From: Fidelibacterota bacterium
GTDB taxonomy: Bacteria; Fidelibacterota; UBA2242; JAFGTP01
NCBI GenBank assembly: GCA_021735285.1
Contig: JAIPHI010000013.1
Coordinates: 1 to 23,657, forward strand
Length of the DNA stretch: 23,657 nt
Direction: 5' to 3'
The notes under the pieces were generated by a model that saw only the letters and a list, made by a program, of their open reading frames with translations, did not search any database and was not told the origin of the DNA. The position numbers were made by a program, and so were the translations under genes. Position 1 is the first letter of the stretch; each line of letters begins with the position of its first letter. This document shows positions 1-6,757 of this stretch, in pieces.

Positions 1-757
1 CACAACCTGCTCGAGTAGGATTAATTTTTTTTGTAAACTTTATATCCGGATACAGTTTACTTAAATAGGGGGCATCTATACAGTGACCTTTTTCTATGCC
101 GGCCTCAGAGGCAACAGTATCTTCACAGCAGGTGAATAAAGGCAGGTTAAAGTGTTGTGCAGTGTGTTTAAGTTTACGAGCAAACTTGATTAGTAATTCA
201 TCCTCAGGATGTTCTAATATCAAACTGCTTGTATCTTGATTAAGTCGGTTTGTCACCTTTTTATAGATGTCCACATAACTAAAATAACAACGGGCTACAA
301 AGGGATTTAGTTCAGAGACTAGGTTTTCAAAACTGTGCAAACGTTCTTCCCGAGGTGTGAAGTTTGAAAATATAATGGGATCAAAGCGCCAAAATATTTT
401 TTCCGGACCGAATTTATTAGCCAGTATTTTTATACTGTTGATAGATTGCTGAAGAGAGGGGCAGTTTGGCTCAAGAATGTATTTACTCTGCCTCTGATAA
501 CCTGTGATAGTAAAATGGAATAAAAAGCGATTCTGATATTTTTCACGGATTTTTTCCAGAACCGGGATAAATGGAGTGTAATTTCTCGACCAGAAAACAA
601 AGGCCCCTACATCTTCCGGGGCCAGAGACACTTTATATAGTTTGCCATTAAAAGGGTTTGGAACTTTGATCTGTTCCTTTTGGATTGCTTTAAGAAAAGA
701 TATGCCGTGAAAAGCAGGAATATCAGTTCTACGGCTGGCGGAGATGATTGTGCGCAT
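1..757 (-). CDS. DUF1848 family protein, C-terminus cut by window edge
   Basis: Reading the minus strand from the ATG at 757 gives 252 uninterrupted codons that leave the window at position 1. The N-terminus MRTIISASRRTDIPAF is the hallmark opening of DUF1848 proteins. It is followed by family-like blocks: VSLAPEDVGAFVFWSRN (about residues 41-57), FHFTITGY (about 78-85), EKIFWRFDPIIFSN (about 115-128) and a late GHCIDAPYL block. The visible part ends at RAGC, where the family's C-terminal cysteine cluster should begin, so that cluster lies outside the window. The biochemical function of the family is not established; the cysteine cluster suggests an iron-sulfur protein, which is an inference. 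No good SD precedes the ATG (upstream bases are taacaATG). It stands alone here, divergent from the PpiD-like gene. Confidence 0.85.
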   Translation of the reverse strand, partial: MRTIISASRRTDIPAFHGISFLKAIQKEQIKVPNPFNGKLYKVSLAPEDVGAFVFWSRNYTPFIPVLEKIREKYQNRFLFHFTITGYQRQSKYILEPNCPSLQQSINSIKILANKFGPEKIFWRFDPIIFSNFTPREERLHSFENLVSELNPFVARCYFSYVDIYKKVTNRLNQDTSSLILEHPEDELLIKFARKLKHTAQHFNLPLFTCCEDTVASEAGIEKGHCIDAPYLSKLYPDIKFTKKINPTRAGC

Positions 758-892
758 TGTTAAAACTCAGTAATAATAAAAAATTTGACTTATCCGGTAA
801 TATCAAGAGAATCAATAATACGTTAAATATAACCACAAATCAGATAAATGAAAGGTAAAAGTGGGTTTAACTTAAAAAAAATCCTTTATTAT

Positions 893-921
893 TTGCCTCA
901 ACATAAAATTTTGGTTATATT
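893..921 (+). promoter_or_regulatory. Putative sigma70-type promoter of the PpiD-like gene
   Basis: TTGCCT (893-898) and TATATT (916-921) are separated by exactly 17 bases, and the start codon follows about 55 bases later. The -10 matches TATAAT at 5 of 6 positions and the -35 matches TTGACA at 4 of 6. The region is AT-rich, so chance matches are possible. The same geometry recurs before other genes in this window. Confidence 0.45.
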
Positions 922-976
922 TAGCGTCGCTAAGGTAGCTGATTGTTAGCAATTGAAATTTGGAGGTTTTTTTAAT

Positions 977-2800
977 ATGGGTGTAATGCAAAAATTAAGA
1001 GATAATACACATATTATCTTATGGACTACTTTAATTTTATTCGTTTTAGGAATGACAATTGGAGGACTGATTAGAGGTGCCAATCTAGTTGATATTTTTT
1101 CTGGGGAGAGTAAAAATAGAAATCTGGCCGGTTCGGTTAATGGCCAGGAATTAAAGTCCCGTCAATTTGTCAATATGGTGCAAAATCGAGTTAGCCAAAT
1201 GAGAGAGAGTGGCCAGACAATAAATAATAGAATGTATAGTGCAATTGCAGATCGAGTCTGGAATCAATATGTGAATGAAGTTCTATTAGGTGAAATCATT
1301 GAAAAATATGATCTGAAAACTACTGGCGATGAAATTTATCACTATTTACGGACAAATCCTCCTCAGTTTATCAGAAGTGCACCGGCTTTTCAAAATGAAG
1401 AAGGTGAATTTGATTATCAAAAATATCTACAAAGATTGAACAATCCGCAAGGGAATGAGTGGTATCCGGTAGAACAACAGATTAGAGGTACTCTCCCCTA
1501 TCAAAAATTAAACAATCTTATTCAAGGTCTTGTTACAATTCCGGAATGGGAAATTAGAGAACAATTTATAAAAGAAAATGTCAAAATGGAATTTGAAACT
1601 TTGACCCTGCCTTATTCACTGGTTAGTTCTGATTGTTTTAATGTAAGTAGTAGTGAAATACGGGAATATTATAAGAATCATAAAGACGAGTATCATGTTC
1701 CGGAAACGAGAGAAATAAAATATGTAAATTTTCCAATTAAACCTTCTAAATCAGATACTCAATTGACACGCGAACAGGCTGTTGATTTAAAGCAAAGAAT
1801 AGAGCAGGGAGAAAATTTCAAAACAGTAGCCACAGAGTATTCTGAGGATACAGGCACCAAGGATCAAGGTGGAGACCTGGACTGGTTTACAGAGAATGAA
1901 ATGGTGCCCAAGTTTTCTGAAGCTGCTTTTAATGCCTCCCCCGGTGAAATTGTAGGTCCGGTTTTGACACGTTACGGTTATCATTTGATAAAAGTTGAAG
2001 ACCGAAGACAACAAGATGGGAAAACCCAGGTAAAGGCCCGCCATATATTATTAAAAATTACAGCAGGTCCGGAAACGGAAAGTGATGTTGAATCCCAGGC
2101 TAATTTATTTGCCTTTGACGCTAATGAACTGGGTTTCGAAGCAGCGGCTGATTCAAATAATTACACAATTCAAGAGAGCCCTGAGCTCACAGAGGATACA
2201 AAATTTATCCGGCAAATAGGTTATTTCCCCGAAGCAGCGCGTTTTGCTTTTTCAACTAACTCTATTGGTAAAATTTCAGATGTTTATAAAACAAATAATG
2301 CCTATGTTATTTGTAAACTTACAGATATCAAAAAGGAACATTATACGAAACTTGCTGAAGTAAAGTCCCAGATCAAATCCAAAATAATACAGGAAAAGAG
2401 ATTGAAAAAGTTGGAGGCGATGGCGCGGGAATTATATCAAAACAATCCGGGGCTAAGTTCTCTGGATAAATTTGCTGACCAAAATGATAAGTATAAATAC
2501 AAGCATTATGGTTTTAAAACTCTTAGTTCGATTACCAGTCTGGAATCAAAAAATAATATCCAATCTGTTTTATTAGAAATTGAACCAGGGAAAATATCCA
2601 GACCAGTCAAAAGTGGTAATAATTATGTATTGATAAAACTTGACAGAAGGACAGACTTAGATCAGGAATCTTACCAGGAGCAACGAACTCAGATCAAACA
2701 GGAGCTGTTAAAGGAAAAACGCAATCAATTTTATACAAACTGGCTGGCAGCTCTGAAAGAGCAGGCCGATATATTCGATAATCATACTCGTTTTTATTAA
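977..2800 (+). CDS. PpiD/SurA-like membrane-anchored peptidyl-prolyl isomerase (parvulin)
   Basis: The protein has 607 residues from the ATG at 977. I chose this start over an in-frame TTG at 953 because GGAGGT (962-967) lies nine bases before the ATG and would sit inside the longer version. The N-terminus (MGVMQKLRDNTH, then a hydrophobic helix at about residues 11-35) is the single inner-membrane anchor typical of PpiD-type folding factors. A SurA-N-like helical chaperone region follows. A parvulin rotamase domain spans about 245-342, with the usual GGDLDWF block and the closing GPV..RYGYHLIKVEDRR. A second ARHILLK motif starts near 353 but the rest of that domain is degenerate. The C-terminal third is helical and charged. 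Its role is to help newly exported proteins fold in the periplasm. The neighbouring genes give no further clue. Confidence 0.88.
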   Translation: MGVMQKLRDNTHIILWTTLILFVLGMTIGGLIRGANLVDIFSGESKNRNLAGSVNGQELKSRQFVNMVQNRVSQMRESGQTINNRMYSAIADRVWNQYVNEVLLGEIIEKYDLKTTGDEIYHYLRTNPPQFIRSAPAFQNEEGEFDYQKYLQRLNNPQGNEWYPVEQQIRGTLPYQKLNNLIQGLVTIPEWEIREQFIKENVKMEFETLTLPYSLVSSDCFNVSSSEIREYYKNHKDEYHVPETREIKYVNFPIKPSKSDTQLTREQAVDLKQRIEQGENFKTVATEYSEDTGTKDQGGDLDWFTENEMVPKFSEAAFNASPGEIVGPVLTRYGYHLIKVEDRRQQDGKTQVKARHILLKITAGPETESDVESQANLFAFDANELGFEAAADSNNYTIQESPELTEDTKFIRQIGYFPEAARFAFSTNSIGKISDVYKTNNAYVICKLTDIKKEHYTKLAEVKSQIKSKIIQEKRLKKLEAMARELYQNNPGLSSLDKFADQNDKYKYKHYGFKTLSSITSLESKNNIQSVLLEIEPGKISRPVKSGNNYVLIKLDRRTDLDQESYQEQRTQIKQELLKEKRNQFYTNWLAALKEQADIFDNHTRFY

Positions 2801-3354
2801 AAATGAGTATTTGTTATTGGGGGCTTTCTGCTCTAAAAGTGTAAAATATGATAGTATTGTAATTTTTTTCGATTCACATATGTTCTATAATAAATTTTGC
2901 ATTAAAGATGAATAGATACAGTCATGATTACAAATTTATATATCAAAGCTCTATATAAGAGCCTATAAGTTAAATGTTCATAAATTGATAATAGATAATA
3001 TTGTCCTAGAAATATATCATTCTTTTAGATTTTTATTTCACTTTTCAGATAAAAATAAATTTATCTATGCACTTCAACGGAACTGCTAGATAATTTTTCA
3101 CTTCGTTATCATTATATTTATTGATCTGCCAGGGGCTTACTTATTCTGGGATATCTTTTCTAGCAGGATAAATTATTTTAAAAGGGTTAGTATGAATGCG
3201 GGGCAAAGATGTCTGAACGCGAGAAACCTTGCTTTTTTTATTACTTTATAATAAATGCATTGAATATTTATTTTAATTTTTTAAATTTGAAGGTATCTTT
3301 TACAACTAAACGAATTAATTAGTAAAAATAACTAATTTAATATGGGAGTGTTTG
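2801..3354. other. AT-rich intergenic region without a recognisable gene
   Basis: About 550 bases carry no convincing coding frame on either strand. A short perfect hairpin GCTCT-ATATA-AGAGC is at 2948-2962, with no T-tract. A possible promoter for the next gene is TTGAAT (3260-3265) with TAAATT (3282-3287), spacer 16. An inverted repeat AATTAGT / ACTAATT (3317-3323 and 3331-3337) lies just before the next gene's SD. A short GC-richer patch (about 3193-3232) ends in a T-run but does not fold into a good terminator. No clear terminator follows the PpiD-like gene. Confidence 0.5.
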
Positions 3355-3870
3355 ATGAAAGAAGTTATTAAAACAATTGTAATCGTAATTCTTGCCGGAG
3401 TAGCTATTTTCTACGGTATTAAATTTAATAAAGTAAATCAGCGTATGGACGTATTGAATTCACAAGATTCACTACAATCAATTCAGGTTAATAAATTTGA
3501 TCATCGGGTTCATGATTTGGAATTGATGTTCGAGGGTAGAGGTAAACATATACAGAATTTTCAGAGCCGGTTAGCGGATTTTGATAAAGAATTAGATGAT
3601 ACCTATAATAAATTCAACAACAAAGTCGATTCTCTTGATTATGTTTTTCAGGCTTTCAAATCTCAAACAGAAAATGCTCTTGATGGATTGAAAAAGAGTC
3701 AAACAGAACTTAATGACAGAATCTATGAAGTTAGAAAAGAATCCCGCGATCGTTATCAAGACCTTCGTCAACTCTTAAGAAGAACTACACGAAAAGTTAC
3801 TGGAATTGAAAATGATGTTGAAGATCTTCAGAAAAGTGTTGATGCCTTGACTTCTGAGGAAAGTCAATAA
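3355..3870 (+). CDS. Small membrane-anchored coiled-coil protein, function unknown
   Basis: The protein has 171 residues. The ATG at 3355 is preferred over the TTG one codon upstream because GGGAG (3344-3348) is six bases before it. One hydrophobic segment (about residues 5-21) comes right after a short KEVIKT start, so it is a signal anchor. The rest is highly charged and heptad-like, rich in Asp, Lys, Glu, Arg, Leu and Gln with almost no Gly or Pro, so a long coiled coil is expected from about 25 to 165. This could be a periplasmic or cytoplasmic rod tethered to the inner membrane. I recognise no family. It forms a single-gene unit with a good terminator at 3909-3952. Possible roles are envelope spacing or scaffold, but nothing in the sequence decides this. 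Confidence 0.75.
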   Translation: MKEVIKTIVIVILAGVAIFYGIKFNKVNQRMDVLNSQDSLQSIQVNKFDHRVHDLELMFEGRGKHIQNFQSRLADFDKELDDTYNKFNNKVDSLDYVFQAFKSQTENALDGLKKSQTELNDRIYEVRKESRDRYQDLRQLLRRTTRKVTGIENDVEDLQKSVDALTSEESQ

Positions 3871-3908
3871 ACACCAGAACAATTAATTACAATTTAAATA
3901 TTCTCATT

Positions 3909-3952
3909 AAAGCACCTGCTAGAGAAACTGGCGGGTGCTTTTTCTATTTTTT
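3909..3952 (+). terminator. Rho-independent terminator after the coiled-coil gene
   Basis: An 11-bp stem, AAAGCACCTGC (3909-3919) with GCGGGTGCTTT (3931-3941) and one G-T pair, has an 11-base loop. The T-rich stretch TTTCTATTTTTT (3941-3952) follows. It lies 39 bases after the stop codon on the same strand. Confidence 0.9.
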
Positions 3953-4258
3953 GGACCATAATATATACTGGTTCAAATTGGTTTGAATGGTAATTAATGT
4001 TTTTTAATTATTTTGTTGTATGTAAATACTAGCTAATCTGAACTCCTATTTTTTTACTTCCAAAATAAACAAAACATATATTAATCAAATTGATGCTTTA
4101 TCTTTTGTAAAATGTAAATATTTCTGTCATAATATTTTGACATATTGTCTCAATCCAGACTTTTTTTTCATTCATAGGCTGTGGCATATTCTTTGTAAAT
4201 CTAAATATACGTTTTTGAAATTGGATAATAATTAATAAAAAACTAAAAGGAGTTTAAT
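3953..4258. other. groES upstream region, no CIRCE element seen
   Basis: About 300 AT-rich bases separate the terminator from groES. I searched for the HrcA operator (TTAGCACTC-N9-GAGTGCTAA) and saw nothing resembling it. A candidate promoter lies at 4105-4133, which would leave a 5' leader of roughly 120 bases. A TTGACA also occurs at 4137-4142, but no acceptable -10 is at the right distance. Confidence 0.5.
4105..4133 (+). promoter_or_regulatory. Putative promoter of groES-groEL
   Basis: TTGTAA (4105-4110), a 17-base spacer and CATAAT (4128-4133) match the sigma70 consensus at 4/6 and 5/6 positions. This is the best-spaced pair upstream of groES. The area is AT-rich, so the call is tentative. 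No heat-shock repressor site is visible around it. Confidence 0.35.
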
Positions 4259-4543
4259 ATGGATGTAAAACCTTTAGGTGATCGTGTATTGGTCAAACCA
4301 GTAGAAACTGAAGAAAAGACTTCAGGGGGAATCTATGTTCCGGATAGTGCCAAAGAAAAACCACAAAAAGGTGAAGTGGTTGCAGTAGGGCCAGGCAAAA
4401 GGAACAAAGATGGTGATAGAATTCCATTAGATGTTAAAAAGGGAGACAAAGTAATTTACGGTAAATATGCAGGCAACGATTTTCAATTCGAAGGAACAGA
4501 TTACAAAATTATGAATGAATCGGACATTTTAGCGATTGTGTGA
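4259..4543 (+). CDS. groES: Co-chaperonin GroES (Cpn10)
   Basis: The protein has 94 residues, the normal size. It opens with KPLGDRVLVKP, followed by the flexible loop that contacts GroEL (EEKTSGGIYVPDSAKEKPQ, about residues 18-36). The family blocks GEVVAVGPGKRNKDG and GDKVIYGKYAG come next, and it ends ESDILAIV. GroES forms the heptameric lid of the GroEL folding chamber in the cytoplasm. The SD AAGGAG (4247-4252) is six bases before the ATG. groEL follows 36 bases downstream, and the two form the usual bicistronic operon. Confidence 0.98.
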   Translation: MDVKPLGDRVLVKPVETEEKTSGGIYVPDSAKEKPQKGEVVAVGPGKRNKDGDRIPLDVKKGDKVIYGKYAGNDFQFEGTDYKIMNESDILAIV

Positions 4544-4579
4544 AAATTATAATTCAAAAAATAAAAAGGAGATAATATA

Positions 4580-6262
4580 ATGGCAAAAGAAATCAAATTT
4601 GGGTTAGACGCAAGAGAGGCACTCAAAAATGGGGTTGACAAACTTGCCAATAGTGTTAAAACTACTCTAGGTCCAAAAGGACGTAATGCAGTTATAGAAA
4701 AAAGTTTTGGTGCACCTACAGTAACAAAAGATGGCGTTACTGTTGCCAAAGAAATTGAATTAAAGGATAAAAAAGAAAACGTTGGCTCGGAAATGGTCAA
4801 AGAAGTTGCTTCTAAAACTTCTGATATTGCTGGTGACGGTACAACTACTGCAACAGTTTTAGCTCAGGCAATTATTAGAGAAGGTGTAAAAAATGTTGCG
4901 GCAGGTGCCGATCCAATGGAAATTCGTCGTGGTATCAATATGGCAGCGGAAAAAGTAGTAGAAGGCTTGAAAGAACTTAGTAAAGATATTTCCGACAAAG
5001 ATGAAATATCTCAGGTTGGTGCTATTTCTGCCAATAATGATCAATTCATTGGTGATTTAATCGCCGATGCTATGGAAAAAGTCGGAAAAGACGGTGTTAT
5101 TACAGTAGAAGAAGCCAAAACTACAGATACCGGTCTTAAAGTTGTTGAAGGAATGCAGTTCGATAGAGGTTATCTCTCACCATATTTTGTAACTGATAAG
5201 GACAGTATGAAAGCTTCTTTGGAAGATGCCAAGATCCTTCTTTATGATGACAAAATTAGCAGTATGAAGGACTTGCTTCCAATTCTGGAAAAAATATCAC
5301 AGTCCGGACAACCGCTCTTGATCATTGCTGAGGATGTTGAAGGCGAAGCACTGGCTACATTGGTTGTCAATAAATTAAAAGGCACATTGAAAGTAGCTGC
5401 AGTTAAGGCCCCTGGTTTCGGTGACCGTCGTAAACAGATGCTTGAAGATATCGCAGCTCTTACCGGTGGAACAGTCATATCGGAAGAACGTGGTCATAAA
5501 CTTGAAAACGCAACAACTGCTATGCTGGGTGAAGCCGGAACAGTAACAATTGACAAGGAAAATACAACAATTGTTGAAGGTAAAGGCGATACAAAGGATC
5601 TAAAAGCCCGTATGAAACAGATCAAAGCTCAAATGGAACAAACTGATTCTGATTATGACCAGGAAAAATTACAGGAAAGATTGGCAAAACTCTCTGGCGG
5701 AGTTGCTGTTCTGGAAGTAGGAGCAATTTCCGAGGCAGAAATGAAAGAGAAAAAAGCCCGGGTAGAAGATGCACTGCATGCTACCAGAGCAGCTAGTGAC
5801 GAAGGAATTGTCCCTGGCGGTGGTGTTGCTCTACTCAGAACTCTTAATAAATTAGATGAACTGGAAATTGACGGTGACAAAGCCGTTGGTGTTGATATTA
5901 TCAGAAGGGCTATCGAAGAACCCTTAAGACAGATCGTTGCTAATGCCGGTCAAGAGCCTTCTATTATAGCCAACAAAGTCAAAGAAGGTAAAGATGATGA
6001 AGGCAATGATTGTCCGGAATGGGGCTTCGATGCATTTGCTGGAAAATATTGCAATATGATGAAAGAAGGCATAATCGATCCTACCAAAGTTACAAGAATT
6101 GCTGTTGAGAATGCTGCCAGTGTTGCTGGATTGTTACTAACTACTGAGACTCTGGTAACCGAAATTGAAGAAGATGAAGATGAGTCCGGCGGCGGTGGCG
6201 GCATGCCCGGCGGCGGAATGCCCGGTGGTGGCATGCCCGGCGGCGGAATGCCCGGAATGTAA
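4580..6262 (+). CDS. groEL: Chaperonin GroEL (Cpn60)
   Basis: The protein has 560 residues, an intact group I chaperonin. It contains LGPKGRNAVIEKSFGAPTVT, the ATP-site GDGTTTATVLA block, the apical MQFDRGYLSPYFVT block, VKAPGFGDRRK, and the DALHATRAA motif whose Asp corresponds to the catalytic Asp of E. coli GroEL. It ends in a flexible tail of repeated GGGMP units. AAGGAG (4566-4571) precedes the ATG by eight bases. One region differs from the common pattern: in the late equatorial nucleotide-binding loop, where group I proteins usually read GYNAAT, this one reads GFDAFA. Two cysteines flank it (C478 and C491). The chaperonin folds client proteins in the cytoplasm with GroES. It is followed by a strong terminator. 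Confidence 0.98.
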   Translation: MAKEIKFGLDAREALKNGVDKLANSVKTTLGPKGRNAVIEKSFGAPTVTKDGVTVAKEIELKDKKENVGSEMVKEVASKTSDIAGDGTTTATVLAQAIIREGVKNVAAGADPMEIRRGINMAAEKVVEGLKELSKDISDKDEISQVGAISANNDQFIGDLIADAMEKVGKDGVITVEEAKTTDTGLKVVEGMQFDRGYLSPYFVTDKDSMKASLEDAKILLYDDKISSMKDLLPILEKISQSGQPLLIIAEDVEGEALATLVVNKLKGTLKVAAVKAPGFGDRRKQMLEDIAALTGGTVISEERGHKLENATTAMLGEAGTVTIDKENTTIVEGKGDTKDLKARMKQIKAQMEQTDSDYDQEKLQERLAKLSGGVAVLEVGAISEAEMKEKKARVEDALHATRAASDEGIVPGGGVALLRTLNKLDELEIDGDKAVGVDIIRRAIEEPLRQIVANAGQEPSIIANKVKEGKDDEGNDCPEWGFDAFAGKYCNMMKEGIIDPTKVTRIAVENAASVAGLLLTTETLVTEIEEDEDESGGGGGMPGGGMPGGGMPGGGMPGM

Positions 6263-6290
6263 TTTCCAATAGATAGATCGATTTTATAAG

Positions 6291-6320
6291 AAAAGCCCCG
6301 ATGGGAGTCGGGGCTTTTCT
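6291..6320 (+). terminator. Rho-independent terminator of groES-groEL
   Basis: A perfect 11-bp stem, AAAAGCCCCGA (6291-6301) with TCGGGGCTTTT (6308-6318), has the 6-base loop TGGGAG. The stem ends in a T-run and starts 28 bases after the groEL stop. Confidence 0.95.
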
Positions 6321-6757
6321 AATTTTATACGTCTGATAATTTTTTAATTGCAAAACCGATAATGAGAGATATCTCAGCAGAAGAGGGGAACGGTTTGTAA
6401 TTTCAGAATTTCCTATCTCATTATCTTCTATAAAATAATTAATCTAATTTTTTCCTACTCGACAATTAGACGTGCTAGTCGAGTAGAAAAGTATCTTTTC
6501 TGAGTGTAAAATATCTATAATGGCATCTGATTTTGGACTTGTTTTATTTATTTTTATTAGCCCAGAATGTCCAAATTGTAGTCTATTGATTCATTCTAAT
6601 GGAGCGAATGCAGGGAAAATTTTTTCACCACTTATCTACTTGACTACTTCTTTATTCGATCAAATCCCATCTTCCCTATTTCATTTAATTTGAAGTATGT
6701 AAGTGGGGGATCTGTATCTATTTTCTGCAAGGCAGTGAGCTCAGAATTAAATACAGT
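6321..6757. other. Convergent intergenic region between groEL and guaB
   Basis: About 440 AT-rich bases hold no convincing gene. Visible structure includes AAACCG (6353-6358) paired with CGGTTT (6391-6396), and GATAATGAGAGATA (starting 6359) imperfectly repeated in inverted form as TATCTCATTATC (6414-6425). A clean 9-bp inverted repeat is at 6455-6486. I see no rho-independent terminator for guaB on the minus strand. Confidence 0.5.
6455..6486. repeat. Perfect 9-bp inverted repeat with 14-base loop
   Basis: CTACTCGAC (6455-6463) and GTCGAGTAG (6478-6486) are exact reverse complements. After one mismatched pair, three further A-T pairs extend the stem outward. The right arm is followed by AAAAG and the left arm preceded by T's, so neither strand shows a classical terminator T-tract after the hairpin. 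It could be a protein-binding palindrome, an RNA structure, or the remains of a mobile repeat. Confidence 0.6.

Noticed and set aside
953..976. TTG at 953 as start of the PpiD-like gene
   Set aside because: The SD GGAGGT lies downstream of it and is correctly spaced for the ATG at 977.
3193..3240. GC-richer patch ending in a T-run as a riboswitch or small RNA
   Set aside because: Only a weak GCAAAG/CCTTGC pairing with an 18-base loop is possible and no known motif matches.
6175..6262. Repeats at the end of groEL as a tandem DNA repeat of separate interest
   Set aside because: They encode the ordinary flexible Gly-Met tail of GroEL.
5950..6353. Proline- and arginine-rich minus-strand reading frames opposite the groEL end
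   Set aside because: They mirror the GC-rich GGGMP repeats of groEL; no SD, no family and wholly inside a certain gene.
6455..6486. Inverted repeat as a rho-independent terminator
   Set aside because: No T-tract follows the hairpin on either strand.
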